NCBI RefSeq assembly: GCF_000442255.1
Contig: NZ_KE557278.1
Span: forward strand, 162,467 to 226,466
From: Salipiger mucosus DSM 16094
GTDB taxonomy: Bacteria > Pseudomonadota > Alphaproteobacteria > Rhodobacterales > Rhodobacteraceae
Direction: 5' to 3'
DNA length: 64,000 bases
A program made the translations under genes and the position numbers. Below the pieces are notes generated by a model. That model saw only the letters and a program-made list of their open reading frames with translations, was not told where the DNA came from and ran no database searches. Below are positions 27,349 to 36,578 of this stretch, piece by piece. Each line of letters begins with the position of its first letter. The first letter of the stretch is position 1.

Positions 27349-28329
27349 GTGAGCACAGGCACTCTCGGCGACGCCATCCTCGAGTTTCCGGACAACCGCC
27401 TTCTGATCGACCTATGCGGCGAATACGACCGCAATCTCACCGATATCGAGTCGCGCACCGGGGTGCAGATCCTGCGCCGCGGCAACCAGCTCGCGCTGCA
27501 CGGGCCCGAAGAGGCGCAGGTCGCGGCGCGCGAGGTGCTCTCGGCGCTCTACGAGCGGCTCGAGCAGGGGCGTAGCGTGGGGCACAGCGACATCGACCGC
27601 GAGTTCCGCCTCGCGCCGGACGAGAACGCGGCGGACGCGCAGCTCGAGATGTTCGGAGGCGGCAAGATCGAGATCAAGACGCGCAAGAAGCTCATCGAGC
27701 CGCGGACCGACGCGCAGAAGGACTATGTCGCGTCGCTCTACCGCAACGAGATGTGCTTCGGCATCGGCCCTGCGGGCACCGGCAAGACCTATCTTGCCGT
27801 GGCGGTGGGCGTGAACATGCTCATCACCGGTGCCGTCGACCGCATCATCCTGTGCCGCCCCGCCGTCGAGGCGGGCGAGCGGCTGGGCTTTCTGCCCGGC
27901 ACGCAGGAAGAGAAGGTTGACCCCTACATGCAGCCGCTCTACGACGCGCTGAACGACTTTCTGCCGGGCAAGCAGCTTGCCAGGATGCGCGAGGAAAAGA
28001 CGGTCGAGATCGCGCCGCTGGCCTTCATGCGCGGGCGGACCCTGTCGAACGCCTTCGTGGTGCTGGACGAGGCGCAGAACGCCACGACCATGCAGATGAA
28101 GATGTTCCTCACCCGTCTGGGCGAGGGCTCGCGCATGGTCATCACCGGCGACCGCACCCAGGTCGACCTCCCGCGCGGCGTGCCCTCGGGGCTGCGTGAC
28201 GCGGAGCGGATCCTCAAGCCCATCGACGGCATCGGCTTCAACTACTTCACGGCCGCAGACGTGGTGCGTCACCCGCTGGTCGCCGCGATCATCGACGCCT
28301 ACGACAAGGACTTCGAGGGCACGACCTGA
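27349..28329 (+). CDS. phoH: PhoH-family ATPase
   Basis: A 326-residue protein of the PhoH/PhoL family. An N-terminal KH-like RNA-binding part (about 1-110) is followed by the P-loop ATPase domain with Walker A GPAGTGKTYLAVAVG and Walker B VVLDEAQNATTMQ. It is linked to ybeY, as in most bacteria, and probably acts in rRNA or RNA metabolism. GTG at 27349 with GCAGGAGA upstream is the start. It is the first gene of a phoH-ybeY-CBS-lnt run. Confidence 0.93.
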   Translation: MSTGTLGDAILEFPDNRLLIDLCGEYDRNLTDIESRTGVQILRRGNQLALHGPEEAQVAAREVLSALYERLEQGRSVGHSDIDREFRLAPDENAADAQLEMFGGGKIEIKTRKKLIEPRTDAQKDYVASLYRNEMCFGIGPAGTGKTYLAVAVGVNMLITGAVDRIILCRPAVEAGERLGFLPGTQEEKVDPYMQPLYDALNDFLPGKQLARMREEKTVEIAPLAFMRGRTLSNAFVVLDEAQNATTMQMKMFLTRLGEGSRMVITGDRTQVDLPRGVPSGLRDAERILKPIDGIGFNYFTAADVVRHPLVAAIIDAYDKDFEGTT

Positions 28330-28353
28330 GCGCATGGGCCGCCGAGACCGACC

Positions 28354-28854
28354 ATGCTGACCGACACCATCCTCGAAGACGACCGCTGGGCCGTGATCGA
28401 CCTCGAGGCGCTGGCAGAGAGTGCCGCACGCGCCGCGCTCAGCCATCTCGGGATCGATCCCGAGGCGCACGAGATCGTGGTGCTGGGCTGCGACGACGCC
28501 CGCATCGCGACACTCAATGCCGATTTCCGCGACAAGCCCCGGCCCACCAACGTGCTCTCCTGGCCCTCCGAGGAGCGCGCCGCGGCGCAGGACGGCGGAT
28601 GCCCCGAGCCGCCCGAACCGGGCATGCCGGGCGATCCGGCCGAACTTGGCGACATCGCGCTTGCCTGGGAAACCTGCGCGCGCGAGGCCGCCGAAGCCGG
28701 CAAGACGCCGGCCGATCACGTCACGCATCTGGTCGTGCACGGCACCCTGCACCTTTTGGGCTACGATCACGAGCGTGACGCGGATGCCACGTTGATGGAA
28801 ACTCTCGAGACGAAGATACTTGGCAAACTGGGGGTCGCGGACCCATATGGGTAG
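28354..28854 (+). CDS. ybeY: Endoribonuclease YbeY
   Basis: A 166-residue zinc protein for 16S rRNA 3' maturation and ribosome quality control. The zinc site is HLVVHGTLHLLGYDHE (H-x3-H-x5-H) at about 126-140, preceded by RPTNVLSWP typical of the family. Its 3' end overlaps a possible early start of the CBS-domain gene. Confidence 0.96.
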   Translation: MLTDTILEDDRWAVIDLEALAESAARAALSHLGIDPEAHEIVVLGCDDARIATLNADFRDKPRPTNVLSWPSEERAAAQDGGCPEPPEPGMPGDPAELGDIALAWETCAREAAEAGKTPADHVTHLVVHGTLHLLGYDHERDADATLMETLETKILGKLGVADPYG

Positions 28855-28900
28855 TGTCGGGGTCCGTGCCCCGGTATGCGAACAGGATCGAAACGGACAG

Positions 28901-29848
28901 ATGGGCGAGACAGACGGCTCGTCTAAGGCAGCGCAGAGCGCGCCTTCGACAGAGCAGACAGAGTGCAAGACGGGGTTCTTCCGTCGTATTTTCAACGGCC
29001 TGAACGGGGCGCCGGACGAAGACGCGCCGGAAAACGGGCAGGCTGTGCCCGCGCCGCACCGTCCGGCCCACGGCATGATCAACCTGCGCCGCATGCGGGT
29101 CGAGGACGTGGCGATTCCCAAGGCCGACATTGTGGCCGTGCCCGACACCATCGACCGCGAGGGGCTGGCCGAGGTGTTCCGCGAAAGCGGAATGACCCGC
29201 CTGCCGGTCTATTCCGGCACGCTCGACACCCCGGTCGGCATGGCGCACCTCAAGGATTTCGCCCTGAAGTACGGCTTCAACGGCCACGGTGAAGAGGACT
29301 TCGATCTGTCCGAGTTGGTCCGGCCGCTTGTCTTTGTCCCGCCCTCCATGCCGATCGGCGTCCTGCTCACCAAGATGCAGACCGAGCGGCGCCACATGGC
29401 GCTGGTGATCGACGAATACGGCGGCGTCGACGGGCTCGTGACCATCGAGGACCTCATCGAGCAGGTCATCGGCGAGATCGAGGACGAGCACGACATCGAC
29501 GAGGGCCGCAACTTCACCCGCGAATCCTCGGGCAGCTACCTTGCCCTAGCCAAGACCCCGCTCGAGGAATTCGAGGCGGGGACCGGGCTCGCGCTCACGG
29601 ATCACGACGAGATCGACGAGGAAGGCATCGATACGCTGGGCGGGCTGGTCTTCATGCTCGCCGGCCGGGTGCCCGCGCGCGGCGAGGTGGTGCCTCACCC
29701 CGGCGGCGTCGATTTCGAGGTGGTCGAGGCGGATCCCCGCCGCATCAAGCGGCTGCGCGTGCGGCCCTCGGCCGAGGCCCTGCAAGAGGCCGCGCCTGTC
29801 GTGGACCAGCCGCTTGGCGATGGACGTTCGGCCGCGCAGGGTGCCTGA
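28901..29848 (+). CDS. CBS-domain transporter-associated protein (CorC/hemolysin family)
   Basis: A protein of about 315 residues with two CBS domains (about 75-215, MRVEDVAIPKADIVAV and MALVIDEYGGVDGLVTIEDL) and a C-terminal CorC_HlyC domain (about 225-310, TLGGLVFMLAGRVPARG). It has no membrane region, matching soluble CorC-type regulators of magnesium/cobalt efflux rather than full transporters. The start could also be the ATG at 28847, overlapping ybeY; I favour 28901 from homologous N-termini. The next gene overlaps by 29 bases. Confidence 0.88.
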   Translation: MGETDGSSKAAQSAPSTEQTECKTGFFRRIFNGLNGAPDEDAPENGQAVPAPHRPAHGMINLRRMRVEDVAIPKADIVAVPDTIDREGLAEVFRESGMTRLPVYSGTLDTPVGMAHLKDFALKYGFNGHGEEDFDLSELVRPLVFVPPSMPIGVLLTKMQTERRHMALVIDEYGGVDGLVTIEDLIEQVIGEIEDEHDIDEGRNFTRESSGSYLALAKTPLEEFEAGTGLALTDHDEIDEEGIDTLGGLVFMLAGRVPARGEVVPHPGGVDFEVVEADPRRIKRLRVRPSAEALQEAAPVVDQPLGDGRSAAQGA

Positions 29849-31376
29849 GGCAAGACTGCCGCGACTGACCGGTCGGCGCGCCGGCGTGATGCGCCTGGCG
29901 GCGGCCCTGGCCTGCGGCCTTGTCATGGCGCTGGGGCAGCCCCCCTGGAACCTCTGGCCATTGGCCTTCGCCGGACTGGCCGGGGCATTGCTCCTGTGTC
30001 GGGACGCGCCGCGCGGGCGCGGCTTCTGGACCGGCTGGGCCGTCGGGCTTGGGTATTTCGGGCTCTCGCTGGGCTGGATCGTGGAACCCTTCCAGGTCGA
30101 TGCTGCCGTGACCGGCTGGATGGCTCCCTTCGCGCTGATCGGCATGGCAGCCGGCATGGCCCTGTTCTGGGGGCTGCCCGCATGGCTTGCCTCACGCTCA
30201 CGGGACGGTCGGCGCATGCTGGCGCTCGTGGCGCTATGGGGCGCGGCGGAAGTGCTGCGTGCCTTTGCCTTCACCGGCTTCCCCTGGGGCCTCGTCGGGT
30301 ATCTCTGGGCGCCGACGGCGGCGGTGCAATGGGCCTCGGTGACAGGGCCCTACGGTCTCACGCTGGCGACGCTCGCCGCCGCCGGCGCCATGGCCTCGAC
30401 GTTGCGGCCCGGGGCGCGTGGCCGCGTGGTCAAAGGCATCGCCGCGGGGCTGGGCCTCGCCGTGCTCATCGGGGGCGGCTGGGCGCTGACGCCGCCGCTT
30501 CAAGATCTGTCGGACCGTCCCGTCGTGCGCCTGGTCCAGCCCAACGCGCCGCAGCACGAGAAATGGGATCAGGCGATGATCCCCACCTTCTTCCGCCGGC
30601 AGGTCGAGTTCACGGGCGCGACGCCCCAGTCGCATGTGAACGAGCGCCCGGCGCTGGTGGTCTGGCCCGAAACCGCGCTGCCGATGCTGCTCGACAACGC
30701 GGGCGAGGCCCTGGCCATCGCCACCGAGGCGGCCGCGCCGGGAAACCTTGCCGTGGGGGTCCAGCGGCTCGAGGGACGTGCCTACTACAACTCGATGGCG
30801 CTGGTCGCCCCGGGGCCCGAAGTGCGCCAGGTCTACGACAAGCACCACCTCGTGCCCTTCGGCGAATACATGCCCTTTCCCGAGCTGTTCCTGCGCATCA
30901 ACATCTCCGGTCTCGCGGCGCGGGCGGCGGGCGGCTACGCGGCGGGCCCGGGGCCGGAACTGGTGGACTTCGGTCCGCGCGTGGGCATGGGGCTGCCGCT
31001 CATCTGCTACGAGGCGGTCTTTCCGCGCGACACCCGGGCCGAGGAGCGGCCCGATTTCCTGCTGCAGATCACCAACGACGCCTGGTTCGGACGGTTCTCG
31101 GGCCCCTACCAGCACCTGATGCAGGCGCGCATGCGCGCGATCGAGCAGGGGCTGCCGCTGCTGCGGGCCGCCAATACCGGCGTCTCGGCGGTGATCGACG
31201 GGGCAGGGCGCGTTCTGAAGGCACTCCCGCTGGGGCAGGCGGGCTATCTCGACACCGCGCTGCCGGAGCCGCTTCGACCGACGATTTACGCCCGCACGGG
31301 CGATCTGCCTGTCTTTGCGGCACTTTTTCTGCTCGTTCTGATGGCCTTTGTGCCTTCCAGACGCGAATGTGATTGA
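29820..31376 (+). CDS. lnt: Apolipoprotein N-acyltransferase Lnt
   Basis: A 518-residue inner-membrane enzyme that adds the third acyl chain to lipoproteins. An N-terminal multi-pass region (about 22-220) is followed by a periplasmic carbon-nitrogen hydrolase domain with the Glu (VWPETALPM), Lys ([12 protein letters not shown]) and Cys ([10 protein letters not shown]) triad. A final transmembrane helix lies near the C terminus. ATG 29820 lies inside the end of the CBS gene. With lspA at 55.9 kb, it serves the lipoproteins in this window. Confidence 0.95.
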   Translation: MDVRPRRVPEARLPRLTGRRAGVMRLAAALACGLVMALGQPPWNLWPLAFAGLAGALLLCRDAPRGRGFWTGWAVGLGYFGLSLGWIVEPFQVDAAVTGWMAPFALIGMAAGMALFWGLPAWLASRSRDGRRMLALVALWGAAEVLRAFAFTGFPWGLVGYLWAPTAAVQWASVTGPYGLTLATLAAAGAMASTLRPGARGRVVKGIAAGLGLAVLIGGGWALTPPLQDLSDRPVVRLVQPNAPQHEKWDQAMIPTFFRRQVEFTGATPQSHVNERPALVVWPETALPMLLDNAGEALAIATEAAAPGNLAVGVQRLEGRAYYNSMALVAPGPEVRQVYDKHHLVPFGEYMPFPELFLRINISGLAARAAGGYAAGPGPELVDFGPRVGMGLPLICYEAVFPRDTRAEERPDFLLQITNDAWFGRFSGPYQHLMQARMRAIEQGLPLLRAANTGVSAVIDGAGRVLKALPLGQAGYLDTALPEPLRPTIYARTGDLPVFAALFLLVLMAFVPSRRECD

Positions 31377-31417
31377 CCCCCCCGTCGCCGCGGCGTAGGT
31401 CAATCTCGTTCAATCCC

Positions 31418-31463
31418 CCGTCACAACGGCTTCCTGGCGTGACGGCAGGTATCCCAATGGAGC
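31418..31463 (+). promoter_or_regulatory. SAM/SAH riboswitch upstream of metK
   Basis: The leader contains a 7-bp stem CCGTCAC (31418-31424)/GTGACGG (31439-31445) closing the loop AACGGCTTCCTGGC, then AATGGAGC whose GGAG (31459-31462) is the metK ribosome-binding site. This matches the known SAM/SAH riboswitch: a small pseudoknot in which loop UUCC pairs with the SD GGAG and represses translation when SAM or SAH binds. The class is known only from Rhodobacterales metK leaders. Confidence 0.88.
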
Positions 31464-31468
31464 GCTAC

Positions 31469-32646
31469 ATGTCCCGACAGAACTATACCTTCACCTCGGA
31501 ATCCGTTTCCGAGGGCCACCCCGACAAGGTCTGCGACCGGATTTCGGACGCAATCCTCGACGCCCTGCTTGCCGAGGATCCACTGGCGCGCGTCGCCTGC
31601 GAGACCTTCGCCACCACCAACCGCGTGGTGATCGGCGGCGAGATCGGCCTGACCGATCAAGCCAAGCTGTCGGAATACATGGCGGCCATCCCCGATATCA
31701 CCCGTGCCTGCATCAAGGACATCGGCTACGAGCAGGACAAGTTCCACCACGAAACGGTGGAAATCACCAACCTCCTGCACGAACATCCGCGCACATCGCC
31801 CAGGGCGTGACCGGCGAGCGCGGCGACGAGGGGGCCGGCGACCAGGGCATCATGTTCGGCTACGCCACCAACGAGACGCCCGAGCTGATGCCGGCGCCGA
31901 TCCTCTTCTCGCACGCCGTGCTCAAGCGGCTGGCCGAGGCCCGAAAGTCCGGCGAAGCGCCGACGCTCGGGCCGGACGCCAAGTCGCAGTTCTCGGTCCG
32001 CTACGAGAACGGCAAGCCGGTGGGCGTGACCTCGGTGGTGCTCTCGACGCAGCACACCGATCCGGGCCAGACCTCGGAGGACATCCGTGCCATCGTCGAG
32101 CCCTACATCAACGAGGTCCTGCCGGCCGGCTGGCTGAGCGACGAGACCGAGTGGTGGGTAAACCCCACCGGCACCTTCGTCATCGGCGGTCCCGACGGGG
32201 ACGCGGGTCTGACCGGGCGCAAGATCATCGTCGACACCTACGGCGGTGCCGCACCGCACGGCGGCGGCGCCTTCTCGGGCAAGGACCCGACCAAGGTGGA
32301 CCGTTCGGCGGCCTATGCCGCGCGCTACCTGGCCAAGAACATCGTGGCTGCCGGCCTGACCGAGCGCTGCACCGTGCAGCTCTCCTACGCCATCGGCGTG
32401 GCCAAGCCGCTGTCGATCTACGTCGACACCTTCGGCACCGGCGAGGTCGACCCGGCCGCGATCGAGGCCGCGATCCCCAAGGTCATGGACCTGACCCCGC
32501 GCGGCATCCGCACGCACCTGGACCTCAACAAGCCGATCTACGAGCGCACGGCGGCCTACGGTCACTTCGGCCGTGCGCCGGACGCGGACGGCGGGTTCTC
32601 GTGGGAGAAGACGGACCTCGCAGAGGCGCTGGCCAAGGCCATCTGA
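31469..32646 (+). pseudogene. metK: metK S-adenosylmethionine synthase, interrupted by a one-base deletion
   Basis: MetK makes SAM from methionine and ATP. The first part (from 31469) reads [20 protein letters not shown] through [10 protein letters not shown]. At about 31785-31786 one base is missing: codons CAC GAA CAG TCC GCG CAC ATC are expected, but GAACATCCGCG is present, so the frame shifts and stops at 31808-31810. The other frame restores [19 protein letters not shown] through to the normal C terminus at 32646, including [20 protein letters not shown] and [19 protein letters not shown]. Outside that one base the gene looks intact. The start follows the riboswitch-borne GGAG. MetK is essential, so a sequencing error or a second copy is more likely than a true knockout. 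Confidence 0.93.
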
Positions 32647-32673
32647 GGACGCGGATCCTCTTGAAAAGACCTG

Positions 32674-32703
32674 GGGCGCGGCCGGAGACGGCGGCGCCCT
32701 TTT
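32674..32703 (+). terminator. Rho-independent terminator after metK
   Basis: GGGCGC/GCGCCC closes an internal GC-rich stretch and is followed by TTTT (32700-32703). It lies about 28 bases after the metK stop. Confidence 0.7.
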
Positions 32704-32781
32704 CGCGTCCGGCTTGTATCTGGACCGGCTGTCGGACCGCGCTATCTCTGGGCGTATCGGGATGGACAGGGAGAGAGACCG

Positions 32782-33531
32782 ATGATCCGACTTGGTGCCG
32801 TGGCGCTGGCCGCCGCGTGTCTCGCCAGTGCAGCGCAGGCTGAACTTCTGACGCAGGACCACCGTTACGAGGTCGATGGCAAGACCTTCGAGGGCTATGT
32901 CGCCACCAACACCGACGTCACGCCGAAGGGCACCGTGCTGATCGTGCACGACTGGGACGGCCTGACCGACTACGAGAAGCGCCGCGCCGAGATGCTGGCG
33001 GCGCTGGGCTACACCGTCTTTGCCATCGACGTTTACGGCGCCGACGAAAACCCGCAGAGCGTCGAGGAGAACCGGGCGCTCTCGGGTGCGCTCTATGGCG
33101 ACCGCGAGACCTTTCGCGCGCGGCTGATGGGCTCCATCGCCGAGGCCGACAACATCCCCGGCGCGACCGAGGCCAAGGTGATGCAGGGCTACTGTTTCGG
33201 CGGGGCCGCGGTGCTGGAGGCAGCGCGCGCGGGCGCGGACCTGGATGGCTTCGTGAGCTTCCACGGCGGTCTTGGAACGCCGGAGGGGCAGGACTACAGC
33301 GCGACGACCGCGCCGGTCATGCTGTTCCACGGCTCGGCCGACCCGGTCTCGGGCATGGATGCCATGGCCGCGGCACTGTCGCAGATGCAGGAGGCGGGCG
33401 TCGAGCACGGCGCGCAGGTCTTTGGCGGGGCGCGGCACAGCTTCACGGTCTGGGGCTCGGACGACTACGATCTCGAGGCCGACCGCGGCGCCTGGGACGG
33501 CCTGCTGGACTTCCTTGGCGAGCGGCTCTGA
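32782..33531 (+). CDS. Dienelactone hydrolase family protein, exported
   Basis: A 249-residue alpha/beta hydrolase with a signal peptide (1-20, ending ASAAQA). The nucleophile is a Cys in MQGYCFGGAAVLEA, as in dienelactone hydrolases, with the acid in HGSADPVSG and the His in ARHSFTVWG. The periplasmic location suggests an ester or lactone substrate not tied to a chlorocatechol pathway. GGGAGAGAGACC precedes the ATG. Confidence 0.88.
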   Translation: MIRLGAVALAAACLASAAQAELLTQDHRYEVDGKTFEGYVATNTDVTPKGTVLIVHDWDGLTDYEKRRAEMLAALGYTVFAIDVYGADENPQSVEENRALSGALYGDRETFRARLMGSIAEADNIPGATEAKVMQGYCFGGAAVLEAARAGADLDGFVSFHGGLGTPEGQDYSATTAPVMLFHGSADPVSGMDAMAAALSQMQEAGVEHGAQVFGGARHSFTVWGSDDYDLEADRGAWDGLLDFLGERL

Positions 33532-33603
33532 GACGCGGGTCCCGGCCGCCTGACGCGCGGCCGGTGTTGCCCCCGGCGCCGGGCGGGGCTAAACGCCCTC
33601 GCC

Positions 33604-34317
33604 ATGACAACGTCCAACAAGCATCCCGCTGCTCCCTGGCGCAACTTCTACGGCCGCATCAAGGGCAAGTCGCTGCGCCCCTCGCAGGAGGCCTACCTGC
33701 AGGAGGACCTCGACCGGCTCTCGCCCGGTCCGGTCGACTGGGAAGAGAACCCCGAGCGCGCGCCGCTGGATCTCGGGGCGCTCTTCGGCGAGCGCGAGGT
33801 CTGGCTGGAAGTGGGCTTCGGCGGCGGCGAGCACATGGTGCACCAGGCCGCGCGCAACCCGCAGGCCGGTATCCTGGGCTGCGAGCCCTACATCAATGGC
33901 GTGGCCATGCTGCTCGGCAAGATCCGCGAGGCGGGCGTCGACAACCTGTCGGTCTACCCCGGCGACGTGCGGAACCTCTTCGACGTGCTGCCGGACCAGT
34001 GCCTCGACCGGGCCTTCCTGCTCTACCCCGATCCCTGGCCCAAGAAGAAGCACCACAAGCGCCGCTTCGTGACTCCGGAGCACCTCGAGCCGCTGGCGCG
34101 AGCGATGAAGCCGGGCGCGATCTTCCGCGTGGCGACCGACATCCCCGACTACGTCCGCCAGACCATGGTGGAGGTTCCGAAGGCGGGATTCGATTGGCTG
34201 GCCGAGGGACCCGGCGACTGGCGTGCGCCCTGGGACGACTGGGTTTCGACGCGCTACGAGCAGAAGGCGCTGCGCGAGGGGCGGGTGCCGCACTACCTGA
34301 CCTTCCGCCGGGGGTGA
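33604..34317 (+). CDS. trmB: tRNA (guanine-N7-)-methyltransferase TrmB
   Basis: A 237-residue SAM-dependent enzyme making m7G46 in tRNA variable loops. The motifs are WLEVGFGGGEHMVHQA (SAM binding), GCEPYINGVAMLLG, and the family-typical FLLYPDPWPKKKHHKRRF with the catalytic Asp. The start MTTSNKHPAAPWRNFYGR is the usual alphaproteobacterial N terminus. Intergenic repeat copy B follows shortly after. Confidence 0.96.
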   Translation: MTTSNKHPAAPWRNFYGRIKGKSLRPSQEAYLQEDLDRLSPGPVDWEENPERAPLDLGALFGEREVWLEVGFGGGEHMVHQAARNPQAGILGCEPYINGVAMLLGKIREAGVDNLSVYPGDVRNLFDVLPDQCLDRAFLLYPDPWPKKKHHKRRFVTPEHLEPLARAMKPGAIFRVATDIPDYVRQTMVEVPKAGFDWLAEGPGDWRAPWDDWVSTRYEQKALREGRVPHYLTFRRG

Positions 34318-34330
34318 GGGCGGGCCGGGG

Positions 34331-34389
34331 AGGGCTCTGCCCTCTTCGCCTGCGGCGAATTCACCCGGGATATTTGCAGCCAGAAGATG
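34331..34389 (+). repeat. Dispersed intergenic repeat, copy B
   Basis: Hairpins AGGGC-TCT-GCCCT (34331-34343) and CGCC-TGC-GGCG (34347-34357), then a tail with CCCGGGATATTTGCAGCCAGAAGATG. It lies between trmB and aroA. Confidence 0.8.
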
Positions 34390-34464
34390 CCCCCTCGAGG
34401 GCGCGATGGACGGGCGCGCCGGGCGCTGCTATCAGGCTGCGCGAGCGATAACGCGAGGGACATG

Positions 34465-35811
34465 ATGTCGAGCCACGGTGAGCCCATTCCGATGAAATCC
34501 AGCCGATCCGGGCCGCTGCGCGGCACCGCCGAGGTGCCCGGCGACAAGTCGATCTCGCATCGTGCGCTGATCCTCGGGGCGCTCGCGGTGGGCGAGACCA
34601 CGATCACCGGCCTGCTCGAGGGGCAGGACGTGCTGGATACCGCCGCGGCCATGCGGGCCTTCGGTGCCGAGGTCGAGAAGCGGGGCGAGACCTGGCACGT
34701 GCACGGCGTGGGCGTCGGCGGCTTTGCCGAGCCCGACCGGGTGATCGATTGCGGCAACTCGGGCACCGGCGTGCGGCTGATCATGGGGGCCATGGCCACC
34801 ACGCCCATCGCCGCGACCTTTACCGGGGACGCGAGCCTGGCCAAGCGGCCCATGGCGCGGGTGACCGATCCGCTGGCGCTGTTCGGGGCACGCGCCTACG
34901 GGCGCAGCGGCGGGCGGCTGCCGATGACGATCCGCGGGGCCGAGGCACCGGTGCCGGTGCGCTATGCGACGCCCGTGCCCTCGGCGCAGGTGAAATCGGC
35001 GGTCCTGCTGGCTGGGCTCGGCGCGCCCGGCGAGACGGTGGTGATCGAGCGCGAGGCGACGCGGGATCACTCGGAACGCATGCTCGCGGGGTTCGGGGCG
35101 CAGGTCTCGACCGAGGTGACGGACGAGGGGCGTGTCATCACGCTTGTGGGCCAGCCCGAGCTGCGGCCGCAGAGCCTTGCAGTGCCGCGCGATCCCTCTT
35201 CGGCGGCCTTTCCGGTCTGCGCCGCGCTGATCACCGAGGGCTCGGACGTGCTGGTGCCCAACATCGGGCTCAACCCGACGCGGGCGGGCCTTTTCGAGAC
35301 GCTGCGCGAGATGGGCGCGGACCTGACCTACGAAAACGAGCGCGAGGAGGGGGGCGAGCCCGCCGCCGACCTGCGTGCGCGGTTCTCTCCGAACATGCGC
35401 GGCATCGAGGTGCCGGCCGAGCGCGCGGCGAGCATGATCGACGAATACCCCGTGCTGTCGGTCGTCGCCGCCTGTGCCGAGGGCGCGACGCACATGCCCG
35501 GCGTGCGCGAGCTGCGCGTCAAGGAGAGCGACCGGATCGATGCCATGGCCACCGGGCTGCGCGCCTGCGGCGTGTCGGTCGAGGAGGGGCCCGACTGGTG
35601 GACCGTGCAGGGCCGCGGTCCCGGCGGCGTGCCGGGCGGGGCCATGGTGCAAAGCCACCTCGACCACCGCATCGCCATGTCGTTCCTGGTGCTGGGGCTT
35701 GCCGCGCGGGCGCCGGTGCAGGTGGATGACGGCGGGCCGATCGCGACCTCCTTCCCGATCTTCGAGCCGCTGATGGCCGGGCTCGGGGCCGAGATCGTGC
35801 GCGAGGCATGA
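34465..35811 (+). CDS. aroA: 3-phosphoshikimate 1-carboxyvinyltransferase (EPSP synthase) AroA
   Basis: A 448-residue two-lobed enzyme joining PEP to shikimate-3-phosphate. Motifs are [34 protein letters not shown] and [12 protein letters not shown]; the DxKS and NSGTG loops bind substrates. The length and [16 protein letters not shown] motif resemble class II, glyphosate-tolerant EPSPS of Agrobacterium type. ATG 34465 has GAGG at good spacing; 34462 is an alternative. cmk and rpsA follow, an order common in proteobacteria. Confidence 0.96.
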   Translation: MSSHGEPIPMKSSRSGPLRGTAEVPGDKSISHRALILGALAVGETTITGLLEGQDVLDTAAAMRAFGAEVEKRGETWHVHGVGVGGFAEPDRVIDCGNSGTGVRLIMGAMATTPIAATFTGDASLAKRPMARVTDPLALFGARAYGRSGGRLPMTIRGAEAPVPVRYATPVPSAQVKSAVLLAGLGAPGETVVIEREATRDHSERMLAGFGAQVSTEVTDEGRVITLVGQPELRPQSLAVPRDPSSAAFPVCAALITEGSDVLVPNIGLNPTRAGLFETLREMGADLTYENEREEGGEPAADLRARFSPNMRGIEVPAERAASMIDEYPVLSVVAACAEGATHMPGVRELRVKESDRIDAMATGLRACGVSVEEGPDWWTVQGRGPGGVPGGAMVQSHLDHRIAMSFLVLGLAARAPVQVDDGGPIATSFPIFEPLMAGLGAEIVREA

Positions 35812-35940
35812 GGCGGCGCGGCCTCGGCGGGCGGGGCGCAATGGTCTGCGGCCGCCGGGCTGCGAGGCTTCAAATCCTCGCGGGTCGCGCGTAAACCTCG
35901 GCAGGAACGGGACGAGCCGCAGGATCAGGCAGGAGCAGAC

Positions 35941-36546
35941 ATGGCCTTCACAATCGCGATCGACGGACCGGCGGCAGCGGGCAAGGGCACCATCAGCCAG
36001 GCCGTGGCGGCGCATTTCGACTTCGCGCATCTGGACACCGGTCTGCTTTACCGCGCGGTGGGCAAGCGCATGCTGGACGGGATGGGCCCGCTGGAGGCCG
36101 CGCAGACGCTGACCGCGAGCGATCTCGAGGCCGAGGGGCTGCGTACGCCCGACGTGGCGCAGGCGGCCTCTTACGTGGCGGCGATCCCCGAGGTGCGCGC
36201 GGCGCTGGTGGATTTCCAGCGCGCCTTTGCGCGGCGCGACGGTGGCGCGGTTCTGGACGGACGCGACATCGGGACGGTGATCTGCCCCGAGGCCGAGGCC
36301 AAGCTCTTTGTCACCGCGAGCGCCGAGGTTCGTGCCCGGCGCCGCTACGACGAGCTGGTGAAGGCCGGGGTGACGACCGACTATGAGACCGTGCTGAACC
36401 AGACGCACGAGCGTGATCACCGTGACAGCACCCGGCAGGATGCGCCCTTGCGCCCGGCCGATGATGCGGTGATCCTCGACACATCGAAACTGGACATCGA
36501 GGCCGCCATTTCCGCCGCAGTTGCGGCCGTGAACTCGATGCGCTGA
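35941..36546 (+). CDS. cmk: Cytidylate kinase
   Basis: A 201-residue P-loop kinase phosphorylating CMP/dCMP. Walker [14 protein letters not shown] lies at the N terminus. CMP-binding residues are in the [11 protein letters not shown] segment and [13 protein letters not shown], and the lid is in RRRYDEL. It follows aroA by 129 bases, in the usual aroA-cmk-rpsA order, but an aldo/keto reductase gene comes before rpsA here. Confidence 0.95.
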   Translation: MAFTIAIDGPAAAGKGTISQAVAAHFDFAHLDTGLLYRAVGKRMLDGMGPLEAAQTLTASDLEAEGLRTPDVAQAASYVAAIPEVRAALVDFQRAFARRDGGAVLDGRDIGTVICPEAEAKLFVTASAEVRARRRYDELVKAGVTTDYETVLNQTHERDHRDSTRQDAPLRPADDAVILDTSKLDIEAAISAAVAAVNSMR

Positions 36547-36578
36547 GGCCGAGGGACAGGCGAGGGGGAGAGCACCGG

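Noticed and set aside
31807-32646. A separate 279-residue gene for the C-terminal part of MetK
   Set aside because: It would start at a GTG in the middle of the conserved MetK sequence with no ribosome-binding site. One missing base upstream explains the break, so it is the 3' part of metK.
35868-35896. A tRNA T-arm-like sequence (GCGAGGCTTCAAATCCTCGC) upstream of cmk
   Set aside because: There is no matching acceptor, D or anticodon arm around it, and the canonical 5-bp T stem with 7-base loop does not form. It is a simple 6-bp hairpin.
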